A stretch of 64,000 nucleotides of DNA from Cryptomeria japonica (GCF_030272615.1 NC_081414.1:819550396-819614395); one strand, 5' to 3'; shown: positions 35,420-47,059, counted from the stretch's first letter. Notes: generated from the sequence alone by a model not told the origin. Made by a program: numbers and translations.

Positions 35420-35700
35420 CTCTTGGACCAGTCCATCGTTTCCGGGTGTGGCTTATTTCCAACACCAACGCCTTCCACAAGCCATTTTCAAGAGAAGCGA
35501 AGAATCCAAATAGGTATATTCTGCCACATTGAGGACTCCAAAAAGCGACTCAACATCAAGCATATTGTGAGCATATCCACACACACAACAGGTTTGCTTT
35601 GGTTATAAGTTTTTCAATTCAAATTTACATACATAGTTTGCTCAATTAGAGTTAATGATAGGATTAAATTTTGGTTTTGTTTCCTTGTTTTACATTTGTT

Positions 35701-36655
35701 TTCTCATCCTACAAGTAAACAAAAATTCCCAACGAAAACTATCATAGCAACGGACAATTGAAAAAACTTTAAAATCAATTAAGACTCAATGTTTAAGAAG
35801 GCGGTTACTAAGTTAATAATATTCACATTCTCTTCATACCCTAACTTGAAGAAAGAAGCCCTGCTGCCATCCCATACCAGGTCCCATTACCTATAACCAT
35901 GAGGTGATTTTTTTTAAAAGACTATGTAAGTGCAAATTGGCAATTTTTTATTGTGAGTTGATTTCTACAAGCATACTTCATTCTTTGAGAATGACTTAAA
36001 TGATCTGCTTGTGACTAGAAAGGGAGACAAATTTCAGTTGTAATTACATGAATCATCCTAGGTGACTGCTAACACTAGCCTCTGAATTGCACTCGACTAC
36101 ACCAAAAACAATCCAAGTCTTCTTGTTTGCAAGTCTTGAAACTAACTTTGACAAACTTACAGAGCTGGGAAAATTTCAAACATGCTCAGAAAGAATTCGA
36201 AAACATGACAATATTTGCCAGTGACGTATGAATGAAAATCAAAAAAAATTGAACGCTTTGAATATTTTCTCTACTTGCAAGAGCTTTGATCTGACAGTAG
36301 TTGTGGGACCTGTTATCACAAAAGCTCGCACCCTTGCTGAGCTATCAACTCAGCAACCTTGTGAAACATAGAAACAACCCCTAAGTGTGGGACCTCGTGC
36401 AAGGGAGTTGAATCTATAGAGAAGGCTACCTTCCTTCTCAATCCAAGTGCAGGTGTTGAACCAACTCAACACTTCAAAACTAACTCCTAGGCCTATCCTA
36501 ACAAATCGCAGAGGTAAAGGAAAGAGAGAAATGCTTAAAACAAAAGGAGGTGATGCACTGAAATATCCCAGACCAATTTTTTCAATTTTTCAATTACAAA
36601 GAGTAATGCAACACACATCCGTTAGGGTTAGCACTTAAACCAAAACGATGCGGAA
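35701..36655. other. No gene recognised
   Basis: AT-rich sequence without supported coding frames. From about 36300 it is probably internal sequence of the minus-strand Gypsy whose LTR lies at 37397-38439. Confidence 0.35.
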
Positions 36656-36905
36656 AACAACTCTAACCAAGAATGTACACCAGGATCCCGGGTTGGGCAA
36701 GGCATGAGCATATGGTCAAGAGGGTCTTAAAGCATTCTGAAAGTAACTCAAACCAAGAATGTGCCCAAGATGGACTAACATATGGTCAGAGGATCTTCGT
36801 GCATGCTGAAAGCAACTCTAACCAAGAATGTGCCCAAGATGGACTAACATATGGTCAAAGGATCTTTACAATTACAACTGCTGAAAGGAAAACTCGACAC
36901 CAAGC
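36656..36905 (+). repeat. Three-unit tandem repeat, period about 69-86 bp
   Basis: The block CTAACCAAGAATGTGCCCAA with following ACATATGGTCA recurs at about 36661, 36748 and 36816. It produces the repeated peptide in an open frame of 125 codons (36673-37050), which I regard as a repeat by-product rather than a gene. Confidence 0.6.
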
Positions 36906-37370
36906 ATGTGCTTTCAAACCCAAGGTGGGAATGGAGCTACCATATGGCGGACATGCTAAGAACTTAGAAATGGAATTAAACGTAAATAACAAGCCTGAAA
37001 TGAAAATGAGAAGAAATGTTGCCAATACTACTGTTCAGCTTACAATATGATAGTAAATGCTTGCCAAGATCATAGGATTAAGACTATACAATGTTGTAAC
37101 AATATAGAAGGCTCTCCCAAGCTTAACAAAAATGATAAGTCCAAGAAATTCTACTCAAGGATCAATCTTAATATTCTGATTTATGACAGACCAGCACGTG
37201 AAAAGCTTAATCAGCAACACATGGAATCACTAAAATACTCATTACTCTCTCAATACTAGTCCGAATGACCCAAAACCAAAAGCAATGGCTTCCTATGAAG
37301 GAGGCGACCCAACCAATACCAAGAAATCAGACATTAACCCAACAGATTATTTATCACGAACCCCAGGCAA

Positions 37371-37388
37371 TTCCCAGCAGTGACGCCA
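37371..37388 (-). promoter_or_regulatory. Primer binding site of a Gypsy element
   Basis: The minus strand reads TGGCGTCACTGCTGGGAA, similar to the TGGCGCCGTTGCCGGGGA site of many plant Gypsy elements. It lies 8 bases inside the CA end of the LTR at 37397-38439. Confidence 0.6.
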
Positions 37389-37396
37389 GGCAAGAA

Positions 37397-38439
37397 TGGC
37401 GATTCTTCTCCATAAAATTAAACACTTCATATTAGAATCTGCAAATTTGCACAAAGGAGCGCCCAGCCAAAACAAGAGGAAATATGCAATACCCAGAATG
37501 AATATGTTTTTATTTTGAAATATATGAGTGAAACTACAAATCTGCCCTGCTAACCGTGACTCCCGAAAATGAAATGAAATGCAAATAACTGAACTTCAAG
37601 CACAACTCAAGCTACAATGCAATCCCCACTACAAACTCTCACAACTACACTAAATCACCACTAGTTGCTATCTTTCAAGCAAGACGCAATGCCAAGGCTA
37701 GGAGGCATTCATTCCTTGAAGCAACCCCAATACCATTCCGGCAGAGTAACTTTACAATAGACATAAGGTGTCAAATGAAGGTTAGAGGCCTCCATTTATA
37801 AGCTTAACAAGGGATCTCTAGAGGCTTCTAGAAAGTGCACCCTAATTTCACATTTGAATTTTCCTCCAAGAGATGGCGCCACTTTTAAAAGCTTAATTAA
37901 CCTTTATTTTAATTCACTTCTCTTCATAAAGTTGGCACCCCTTTTCATAAGCAAGATTTTAGACCTTAGGAAATATTAAATCCCTTCCATGATGCGTCCA
38001 CCCTTGAAGACCACCTTTTAAAACAACTTGAAGTGATGAAGCTAGGCCAAGGGGTCATCTTTAAAATATAACATTAAAGCATAACATTATTTAAATGAAA
38101 TGAACTTATCTCTCCAAAAACATCCCAAGGCCAAAAGTGACGAAGCCAACTGAACCAACTGAAGAAGAGAACCAACTATGCCGAAATAATTAGGACCACT
38201 GCCAGAAATAGAATTTACTAAAAATAGTAAATTCCAAAAAGTGCTCGAAACACAAAGCCAAACATACCATTGCGAAGCCCTTTGAAAACCCAGAAAGAAT
38301 CCGCGATCCAAACTCTAATTCACGAGCAACAACAAACTCCAAAATTGAAAACCCTAATTTCACCCATTGAGTAGCCTACGAGTCTCCAAAATAGGCCATC
38401 GGTCAACTAAAACATTACGCCTGAGAAGGGGGCATTACA
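37397..38439 (-). mobile_element. Gypsy-type LTR, 1,043 bp, minus orientation
   Basis: On the minus strand it begins TGTAATGCCCCCTTCTC (38439) and ends GAATCGCCA (37397), followed by a primer binding site. A TATA box on the same strand (37792-37800, CTTATAAATGG) supports an LTR. The start resembles the LTR start at 53119 (TGTAATGTCCCC). The internal region continues leftward with no recognisable gene, and no partner LTR was found, so the element is truncated or non-coding. Confidence 0.65.
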
Positions 38440-38618
38440 TGCACCATGAAGAGATCGTTTCTCTCCCTACCCGAAATGACACAAAGAAACAACTGAAACA
38501 CCCAAGAGATTCACAAACTTCAGTTGTATGAGTGACCCCAATGCATGTATGGAGGTTAGAATTCGCTGAATGTCAAGGGGGGAGAAGGTTTTCCGCAAGT
38601 CACACTCAAATAAATTTA

Positions 38619-39259
38619 TAGTGTTCCACGGGCGTAGGGGACAGGGGGACGCAGGGACGCGTTTCCGAGACGAGGGGACCAAGGGCCTAAATTTGGGGAC
38701 GGCGGCGAGGGGGTGGCAGGGTGGTGGTGCTCATATACTTATACATATACATATGGTACTTGAAAAACTAGTTTTGAAAAGATGTATAACAGTATAACAG
38801 TATAAGAATTAGATTTCAAATGAAACTATAGGAAATACCAAGATTACTTAGATTAGTAATACTAATTGCTAAATGCTAAATAAAATTTGACAAATGAAAT
38901 TGTCAAATTGGAGATTTCTCATTTCTATCATATGAATATCGAAAAAGGAAAACAAAAATACGAATATCTAATGCCATTACTTTGACGTCGCATGTTTTTT
39001 AAAAACTGCTTTTTTTGGTTTGCTTTGACATGGGAACACAGGAGACGCCCAGAGGTCTCCCAAGGAGACGCCCAGACATCTCCCAAGAGACGTCTCCACA
39101 TCTCCCTGGAAGACGCGGAGACGTCTCCGCGTCCCGACGGCGCTTGGGTGGCAGTGGCGGAACGGCGGGGGACGTCATGTCCTCGTCCCCCCATCCCCGA
39201 GACGTTTCTAACGGGGGACGCGCCCAAAAGGGGGGGGGACGCGTCCCCGTGGAACACTG
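38619..39259. mobile_element. hAT MITE, 641 bp, perfect 8-bp target duplication
   Basis: The ends are TAGTGTTCCACGGG and CCCGTGGAACACTG, inverted repeats starting with the hAT-like T/CAGTGTTC. TAAATTTA flanks both sides exactly (38611-38618, 39260-39267). Both arms are packed with GGGACGC-type motifs, and 39045-39135 has repeated GGAGACGCC/AGACGTCTCC palindromes. No transposase is encoded. Possible relatives are the non-autonomous element at 29802 and the hAT pair at 27271-33707, which share GGGAC-rich subterminal parts but not the terminal bases. Confidence 0.85.
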
Positions 39260-39267
39260 TAAATTTA

Positions 39268-39842
39268 ACACAGCATATATGAGAGAAGAACCACAAAACA
39301 TCCAACTATGATGAAGGTAAGAAACATACACAGCATGCATAAGTTGAAAGAAGGCAATAATGGTGATTTCAATTAATTATAAGGCCAATGGCCAACTTAC
39401 AGTTGCAAAATACAGAATAATACAAGAGAAGTGGGAGAGCATAGAATAGCTCAAGCCAGCAGGGAGAGAACACTTTACAATGAGGCTTAATAGCCTTTAT
39501 ATAGAAAAATGGTTACAAGAGTGATCATGACCCCTGCATATCAGTCTGGGAGTGCAGGGAAGTGCATGCACTTGACTTCTCTGCATGCAAGCAACCTAGC
39601 CATACCCTAAAAAGGCAACCCTGAGAAGGGTGGATTGACTGACCTTCCAAAGTCAGAGTATGCAAACATGACATAAGTCACCACAACAAGCATGGCCCCA
39701 TACCTCTCCTGATGGAAATCCTGCCAAAAACATTAAATGCACCCCTGTGGCTCCACAAAAGAAGGTGCATAAGTCACCAAAGTTGTAGGAGCCTTTAAAG
39801 CTTTGAGTGTTGATCACGCCATCCGGAAGTGTTGCCAGCCAG
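39268..39842 (-). other. Probable LTR fragment with minus-strand TATA box
   Basis: No coding region. On the minus strand a TATA box (CTATATAAAGG, 39494-39504) and surrounding sequence resemble the solo-LTR promoter area at 21247, suggesting a further LTR piece. Boundaries were not identified. Confidence 0.4.
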
Positions 39843-40651
39843 AAAGAAGTTTGGGGACTTCAGAAACTCGAGTTCCCGAAGTGGGGAAGACAAGGAAAGA
39901 ACTTTGGAACCTCGAGGTTCCGGGAAGGAGAAAGGAGAGCACCAAAGAACTTCAAAACCTTGGAGTTCCGGAATTCTGGGGAACTGAAAAAAGGGCTAAG
40001 GAAGGAAATTTAGAACCTCGGGGTTCCGAAGTTTCGAGAAGGAAGAAGGGAAGCAAAGGAAGAGAACTTCGGAATCTCGAGGTTCCGAAGTTCCGGGGAA
40101 AGGAAGGAAGAAAGGCTAGGAGGGAACTTCGGAACCTCAAGGTTCTGGAGAAGGCAAGCGAAAGGAACTTCAGAACCACGGGGTTCCGGAGTTTCGGGAA
40201 AGGGAAGAAGAAGAGAAAGGAACTTCGGAACCTTGAGGTTCCGGAGTTGCGGGGAACAAAAGAGGAGGGGAAAGAAAGGGGGAAAACTTTGGAAACTCGG
40301 GGTTTCGAAGTTCCCGGAAAGAAGAAAACGAAGAGGTAACTTTAGAACCTCGGGGTTCCGAAGTTCCCGGAAAGAAGAAAACGAAGAGGGAACTTCCGAA
40401 CCTCGGGGTTCTAGAATTCTAGAGAAGGAAAAGCGAGAGAAGGCAAAGAGAAGGAACTTCGGAACCTTAGGGTTCCAAAACTCTGGGGAAGGAAGAAAAG
40501 GCTAAGGGAGGAACTTTCTCCGAGCAAGGCAACACCTCACACTTCATGATTCTTCTGCTTTCTCCTTGATCAACTAGGGCAGCGTTAGTCCATGGATCGT
40601 ATCTTTGATCGGTTTTTACTAATGGACCAAGGGTGTCATAGAATGACAACA
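39843..40651 (-). repeat. 3' LTR of the Gypsy element, with hairpin array
   Basis: Collinear with 47061-47884. Most of it (39855-40480) is an array of palindromic units of the form GGAACTTCGGAACCTC followed by its inverse, separated by GA-rich spacers; for example 40066-40098 has a near-complete inverted pair. The right end TGACAACA at 40651 is followed by the AT-rich tract AAAAATCGTCAAAAA (minus strand) in place of a normal polypurine tract. Confidence 0.8.
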
Positions 40652-41808
40652 TTTTTGACGATTTTTGTAGGATGTTTGCCTGCTCAGGATGAAGTCTAGA
40701 AGCCTCGAGCATCCATTGGGAATTGAGTCATTGAAAGACCCAAACATGTGTGTGCCATCACTTGGAGGAAAACTAGAAACTAGAGCGCACACCCTCTTAA
40801 GGAGAATGTGGCAGGTGCACAAGCACTTATAAAAGCAAAACAACTCCTAGTCTAGTATTTACATAGTCATCAACACCCTCTTCAGAAGCATGACTTGAGA
40901 TGAATCCCATTCACCGAGATTGGAAAAACCTCGCCATCAAGCCTGGAGAGATGAAATGCATTGGCCTCCTTGCAACTACTGATGACGTATGGGCCACTCC
41001 AGATAGCATCAATTTTGGAGTATCGCCCACCTTTGGCTATGTCTGCATCCCACTTGAGAACTAAATCTCCCTCTTTGAAGACCCTATTAGTCGCCTTTTT
41101 GTCAAAAACTTTCTTGACCTGCTCTTGATGAGTCTAAAGTGTATGCATAGCCTCACTTCTAACCTCCTCCAGCTCCAACAACTCAGCTAGTCTTTCTATC
41201 ATGGCATCATTCTCTGTCAATTCCAGCTGATGTGCTAGTTCAAGAGAGGGTAACTCTAGGTAAGTTGGGAGTCTTGCTTCCTTCCCATATACTAGCATGA
41301 AAGGGGAGTTATCAATCGCCCTCTTGGGTGTGACCCTGTTAGCCCATAATGCTGCCCTCAACTTAGTATGTCATGCCCTCTGATTGTCTTCAATTGTCCT
41401 TTTAATTATCCTGATGAGGTTCTTGTCGGAAGATTCAGCTAAGCCGTTACCCTAAGGGTAATAGTTGGATGATGTCTTCAAGTATACACCATGCTTAACT
41501 GCCCAAGAACTGATTTGGGTTCCAACAAATGCCCTGGCATTGTCTAATATAATGGTGGAGGGGACACCGAATCTTGTCACAATTCCCTCAAGGAATTCCA
41601 ACATTGAAGCCTCAGTGGCATCCCTCAATGCAACTGCCTCTATCCACCTAGTGAAGTAATCTGTTGCGGCCAAGATCCACTTATGGCCAGCACTAGAAGG
41701 TGGGTTTATCATGCCAATGAAGTCTAAACCGCATTGGGCGAACGGTTGATCTGCTTGGATGGGATGAAGAGGTAGGGCAGCTTGTCTTTGCTTCCCAGAG
41801 GAAAGCAC
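40652..41808 (-). pseudogene. Gypsy integrase: catalytic core and C-terminus
   Basis: A frame from 41808 to 41452 contains PFAQCGLDFIGM with the first catalytic Asp, TDYFTRWIEAV, and LDNARAF with the second Asp. A TAG (for Gln) interrupts before GNGLAESSDKNLIRIIKR, which holds the catalytic Glu. It continues at 41361 (ALWANRVTPKRAI, FMLVYGKEARLP) and, past another stop, VFKEGDLVLKWD and GPYVIS near 40990. It joins the zinc-binding part upstream by a frameshift near 41806. A functional enzyme would insert the element DNA; this copy has at least three disruptions. Confidence 0.85.
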
Positions 41809-43588
41809 ATTTCTTGCAATTCTTCACCCATCTATGTGAGTCACTGAATAAGGATGGCCAGTAATAACCAGCCCTCATTATTTTGATAGTTGTAGTCCTT
41901 GTAGAGAAGTAGCCCCCTGAAGAGCCATCATGAAATTTCTCTAACAATCTGCTGACTTGGTTTTGCTCGATACATCTTAGTAAGACTCCATTGGAGTCTT
42001 TTCGAAAAAGAGTGTCATTCACTAAGACATAGGGAATGGACTGCAACCTGAAATGCCCTCTTTTGGTCCAGTCCAGACCTTGGGGGTATCTACCCTCCAT
42101 CAAGAAGGTGGTCATGTCACTTACCCAACTGAATTGAGTGTCGTTGCTAGTTGGTTGATCCTCTTGTAACACAAGGGCGACCTCTGAAGTAGTCTCAAAA
42201 GATAAGACAAGTTGTTCACATAGGCCCCTGCCTCTTACAAGCTTGGTGATCTTGATGTTGATATCATACTCCATGACCTTGGTTATCCATCCAGCCCTCT
42301 TCTCACTAATGTCCTTGTTTAGAAGAAAATATTTGACACTTGCATGTGGAACTAAGAGCTGGATCCTGTTGTTGGACAACATCTGTCTGAACTTTTTTAA
42401 TGCCCTTACAACGGTGAGGACTTGCTTCTCTACATAGCTATACTTAAGCTCATAGTCCTTTAGCCACTCACTAAAGAAAGCAATGGGTTGCTCCAAATTG
42501 TCATCGTTTAGCTGTGTTAGGACAGCTGCGATGTTGGATTCTCCTCCGAAGGTATAGAGGATAAAATCCCTTTCATCATTAGGATTGACAAGGGTAGGGG
42601 CCTGAGCAATTGCTTGTTTGATCTCTTCAAAACCGGTCCTTCCCTCCTTGGTCCAACTAAAAGCCAAGTTTTTCTTCAACATGGAAGCGAGGGGTTTTAC
42701 CATGGTGGCAAGGTTGGGAATGAACCTCCTCACAAAGTTGATCCCACCAAGGAAACTTTGCAATCCTTTCTTGTGACTGGGGAGTGGAAGAGAAAGAATA
42801 GCTTCCACTCACTCTGGATCAATAGTCAAACCCTCCTTGGATACGATGTGTCCTAGCAATCTTCCTTGATCAGTAGCAAATACACACTTGCTAGGGTTCA
42901 AGGACACACCATACTCCCTACATTTCATGAACACCTGCTCAAGATGACCAAGATGGTTAGTCGCATGCTTCGAATAAACAATTATGTCATCAAGGTATAC
43001 AAGCACAAACTTTGTTAATACCCCCTTGAAAGCCATGTCCATTGCTCTTTGAAACGTGGAACCTGCATTGGTTAGCCCAAAGGGCATTTTACAATAAGCA
43101 TAGGTACCCCACTTAGCAGTAAATGCAATTTTGTATTGGTCTGATTCTTGGACCAAGATTTGATTGTACCCTGAATACACATCCAAGAATGAAAATCTTT
43201 TCGAGCCACTGACCTTTTGGAGAATCTGCTCCATAGAGGGAAGGGGATAGTGATCCTTGAGGGAGGCTCTATTGAGGTCCCTAAAGTCTACACATAGTCT
43301 AATTTCCCCATTCTTCTTTCTTACAGGGACAAGGTTGGCCACCCAAGAGGAGTGCTTGATAGGGAAGATGATATTGGCTTCTATGACCTTGGTCAACTCC
43401 TTCCTCATTAGTGGCTTAATCCTAGGGTTTATTGGCCTTTGTTTTTGTCTAACTGGCTTTGCATCCGGGTTTAGCTCTATAGTATGTTGGGCTAAGCTAG
43501 GGTCAAAACCCTTCAAATCTTCATAGGTCCAAGCAACTAGCTCAACAAAGGCCTCTTGCTCGGTTGATAGTAACTGACTTGTAATCAC
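41693..43588 (-). pseudogene. Gypsy reverse transcriptase, RNase H and integrase zinc domain
   Basis: One frame with a single stop (TGA at 42809-42811). The RT part (43588-42812) shows LVPVRKKNGEIRLCVDFRDL, FSFLDVYSGYNQI, MPFGLTNAGSTFQRAM and the catalytic YLDDIIVYS. After the stop come the connection (LQSFLGGINFVRRFI) and RNase H (FILYTFGGESNIAAVL, EKQVLTVVRALKKF). At the end is the H2C2 finger, where the second His (normally GGHFS) is Tyr (GGYFS), then WVKNCKKC. The expected RNase H aspartate (YTDAS-like) appears as YTFGG, so this domain may be degenerate. Confidence 0.9.
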
Positions 43589-44989
43589 CCCTCTTTGCAG
43601 CCAAGTTCATCTTCTTCTTCAACTAATCATCCGAGTTGAAAATGCCTTCCAAGGTAACTAGACCTTTAGGCAACTTGTTGGAGTTGAGCTGCATGATTTG
43701 ATCTCCATATTGGTCTTGCAACTTAGACTGATTTTTAGCAGAAAATTCTGCTTCATTTTGCAAGAAGTTGACGATTTGTTGATCGCTTTCGAACACTTGC
43801 CAATTTACTTGATTGTCTAGGACAGCAGGCCTCACAACCACCCTGATGTGTTGCTCCTTCTCACTTGCAACATGCGTTGGTATGTCGAATTGAGCACCAA
43901 CCGCTGCAAGCCTATCAGCATGCTTGTTCTAACTTCTAGGAATGCTCTGGATATTGAAGGCCTCAAATCCTTCAATCAAATCCCAAACCCTGTGTTTGTA
44001 TGATTTGAGTAGGTTGTTTTTTGTTACACTTTGAGCTCGGATGTGATTAACAACCAACTCACTATCTCCAAATACTTGCAAAGATCTGATCTTTCTGCTT
44101 CATACTCAGCGACATTGTTGGTGCAACCAAATTGAAGCCTAAAAAAGAAGAAATATTTCTCCTGCTCAGGAGAAACAAGCATCACACCGGCACCTGCACC
44201 TGCACCTGCACCGTTCTTGTTTCTTGAACCATCAAAAAACATACTCCATAACCCCTCTAAGTCTCCTTGTGTCTTGATGAGGTTAGGGATAGGAGTATCC
44301 TCTTCATGGATACAATAGGTGCCAAGCCCAGTCTCTTCAGTCTCAGTTAATGGATCAAACTGAAAAGCATTGCCCCATTCGTCCAGCAAGCAATCAAGGA
44401 CCTCTTGCAAAAGAGTAGCAAGCTCACGAACAGTACACTCCTCTCCCTCTTCATGCAAAGTGCAGTTCATATTTATAGGGTTGGGGGTGTAGGGCTCAAT
44501 GTGGTTTTGGGCAATGGGCTCTGCCCTTATGGTGACCTTGGTACCATACCTTGTTTGAAATAGCATGTGGGACCAATCAAAAAATAAGTACCCACCTATC
44601 TTGGCGGTGAAGTCTCTAGACAAGCAGATGGCAAAGAAAGCAGGGAGGTCGATGATTGATACCTCTTGCAAGACAATGCAACCAAGGCATGCATGCAAGG
44701 TTAACTTCAAATTTTTTACAACCCCAACTGTCTTAATAGAAATGCCATCCAATTGGACCACCCCTTTGATCACAGGTTCGTAGTCTATGCGAAAAAGATC
44801 AGCTGCCTTCTTAGGCATGACTGAGCTACTAGCTCTTGAGTCTATCATGCAGTTGTGAACTAAGTTATCTCCTATGATTAAGGAGAGATAGAAGGGGGGA
44901 GGCTTGTTGATCTTACTTGAATCTTCCTCCTCCTTGGGTTGCACCAAATTGGTGGAGACTGCCTTTTTTGTTGAATGTTGCCTCATCAC
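43589..44989 (-). pseudogene. Gypsy protease followed by archaeal-type RNase H
   Basis: Protease: MIDSRASSSVMP near 44838, where plant Gypsy elements have DSGASSSVMP, so the active-site Gly is Arg. Downstream, GLWSMFFDGSRNKNGAGAG (about 44230) and TNNVAEYEA (44105) mark an RNase H. After a frameshift near 44095 the expected continuation (GDSEL, Q...KN, RVWDLIEGF) can be read at 43925-44060, and a linker (VVRPAVLDNQVNW, 43841-43623) leads into RT. The domain lies between protease and RT, not after the usual RNase H. A GAGAGAGAG microsatellite-like expansion (44197-44222) lies in it. Confidence 0.8.
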
Positions 44990-45381
44990 TAGACTGATCG
45001 ACGTCCATCAGTGCCTCTTTAAGCAAATCCCTTTGAGATGGGATCGAAAGGGCCTCCCACATAGTGACATTGAGATTGGCCTTCTTCATCTGATCAACTA
45101 TGTTGAAAGGAACACCAACTGATTTTAGGGGCACCTTTGAGGCTACAAGGTCTACTTTTGCTCTTTGGACGACTTGGACCTCCTCCTGCCTCTTGCTCCC
45201 CTACATGGTATTTTGGCTTGTATCATGGACAGCTACATTGGGCGTCTTGGGCTGATGTTGAAGGTGAGGCAGCCTCCATGGCTCTCTTCTTTGACCTCGT
45301 ATACTGTAGCATAGACTCACCATTTGTTTGGTTCAAACCACAGAATTCTGCCTCTTGCCAATTGACAAAGGTAGAATCCCC

Positions 45382-46487
45382 TTACAAGTAAGCCTGAGTG
45401 CCAACAATAGGCTGATTTGGGTCATATTGCTGGCCAAAAGTGCTCGGCTCATCCTGCACCACTAAGGCTTGGACAAACCCTCCATTTTGGCATGCACCTT
45501 GGTTGTGTGGCAGATTGCATGGTTGACACAAATCCTGCTCTTGAGCGAGGTTATTTTGCATGGGAACTATCGCTTTTGAGTTGCTTGCAGCTGTGGGGTT
45601 CACACTATTCAAAGGCCTAGCGTTGCTCCATTGGTTTTGCCCTTGAAAGGGTGGCCTATTCTGCTGATAGTTCTGATTTTGTGCCTGATAAGGTCTACTA
45701 TGTTGGGCTTGTTGCCACTTTAGCGTCACCAACTCATTGCTAAAGTTTTGCAATAGAGCCTTGATCTCATGGAGCTCATTTGAAGATGTAGAGGGCGTGG
45801 ATGGTTGACCTGCGGAAGTCATGGGGATAGGAGCCAAGGTGGGTTGTTGAATAGGAGCCTCTGGGAAGAGAGGCATCGGAGGCTTTGGAGCTATCTTCCC
45901 AGCCAGAATCAAACAATTTTCTGCCCTGATGGCTATGTCATATGCACCCGGTAAAGAGGCTCCACCCATTGATTGTACCATGACAGCTATATCGTTGTTG
46001 AGAGCTCTAAGATAATACAAGAAGGCATGATTTGGCGATGGCTTCACTAGAGCAGGAATTCTATTCCATGTCTTATGGAATCTGAAATTGAAATCTCCCA
46101 TGAACTCGTGGGGTGCCCTCTTGATCGTAGTCAACTATCCACAAGTGATAGGTGATCACTTTTGCCTTCAAAATGATTGCACAACCTCTCCCCCAATTCA
46201 TCCCAAGTGTGAATGGAGCTAGACGGCAACCCTCTATACCATTGCAAAGCTTTGCCTTTCAAAGATGTGGCTAAGAGTCTTACAGCAACATCATCCTGAG
46301 TAATATTATGGACGGAGCAAATGTTTGCAATGTCTTGAATGTGCTCAATGGGCATAGTAGTTGTTTCATCAATGAAGTTAGGTATACTCTTCAATGCAGC
46401 CACTAGTATGTCATTCCATTGAGTCAAAACATGGGGACTCCCCACATTGAAGGTGACAAAAACCTGATTTCTTGCCATGTGAAACAA
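45382..46487 (-). pseudogene. Gypsy gag
   Basis: Two frames join at 46131-46134 by a one-base shift. The first (46487-46131) has the capsid part (VRLLATSLKGKALQWYRGLP, WDELGERLCNHF). The second (46134-45382) has RAPHEFMGDFNFRFHKTWNRI, a Pro/Ser-rich linker, a Gln/Asn-rich stretch and a zinc knuckle CQPCNLPHNQGAC (CX2CX3HX4C) near 45525. Gag forms the particle and binds RNA. Stops after 45382 precede the protease frame. The start ATG at 46487 is MARNQVFV or a few codons upstream. Confidence 0.85.
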
Positions 46488-47041
46488 TGGTCTATTGATA
46501 TGAGTGGTGGGAGCGCTTGATAGTAATGGTCTTGAAACTGGAGGGGTAGAATGAGACCTGGGAGATGGAATGCTTACAACCCTGACTTCCCTAACTAGTG
46601 ATAATGAAGGTCTACCTCTCCACCTTCTAGAGCCTGAAGACGAGAGTTCTTCGAACTAGAAACTACCTCTAGAAGACGCCCTTGTATGAATTTTGGGCAT
46701 GAAATCTGGAGCTGCAAAAAGTCATGAGCAAGCAATGGACCTGTTGAGCAGAGACCTCGGAACCTCAGGGTTTCGGGGTTCCAGACTTAAGCACTTTGGA
46801 ACCTAGGGTTTTCGGACCTCCGAAGTAGCGAACTTCGGAACCCTAGGGGTTCTTGACTTCCGGAGTTGTGAGAGTTGCGATGACTTGGGAACTTGGGGGT
46901 TCCGGGGTCCCAGAGTTATGAACTTTGTGTGAACAATAACTGGACCTTGAGCAGAGTCACCAAGTGCTTGAAAGGTGATTGCCTCTAAAGCCTGAAACAC
47001 TAAGAATTAGCACTGAATCCTTAGCATGTATGTCGAACTAA
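46488..47041 (-). other. Untranslated leader of the Gypsy, with extra hairpin units
   Basis: Between gag and the primer site. At 46745-46925 are three or four diverged units of the same kind as the LTR array (TTCGGAACC/GGTTCCG pairs), so the repeat family extends into the leader. Otherwise non-coding. Confidence 0.55.
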
Positions 47042-47059
47042 GTCCCACCAGGCGTGCCA
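47042..47059 (-). promoter_or_regulatory. Primer binding site of the Gypsy
   Basis: The minus strand reads TGGCACGCCTGGTGGGAC, one base different from the site at 54332-54349 (TGGCACGCCCGGTGGGAC). It is complementary to a tRNA 3' end; tRNA-Arg is my recollection for related Ogre/Tat elements, not shown here. Confidence 0.75.

Larger units (their letters stand above)
35140..35470 (-). mobile_element. TRIM copy B: miniature LTR retrotransposon with tRNA-like LTRs
   Basis: On the minus strand: 5' LTR 35470-35338 (133 bp), primer site TGGTATCAGAGT (35326-35337), polypurine tract AAGGGGGGG (35275-35283), 3' LTR 35274-35140 (135 bp). The internal part is 63 bp. Exact 5-bp duplications CCTTC flank it (35135-35139, 35471-35475). 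The uninterrupted site CCACCCTTCCACAAGC exists in the related LTR at about 14118-14133. The outermost bases of both ends are mutated (T to A, A to G). It is the same family as copy A, opposite orientation, about 10 kb away. Confidence 0.9.
34903..35700 (+). mobile_element. Second copy of the LTR repeat seen at 13890-14330, split by TRIM B
   Basis: Blocks such as CTCAACCATCC, the TATA region (AATCTATAAATCCACCC, 35112-35128) and TTTTTCAATTCAAATTT follow the same order as at 13930-14260. The TRIM insertion at 35140-35470 divides it. The two copies give an empty-site and filled-site comparison. Confidence 0.75.

Noticed and set aside
36673-37050. 125-codon ORF with internal repeats
   Set aside because: Explained by a DNA tandem repeat in presumed retroelement sequence; no domain or homologous family recognised.
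39803-40505. Open frames of 178 and 90 codons rich in Arg, Lys, Glu and Gly
   Set aside because: They are read-through of the LTR hairpin array; the peptide repeats follow the DNA repeat, and the matching LTR at 47061 breaks them differently.
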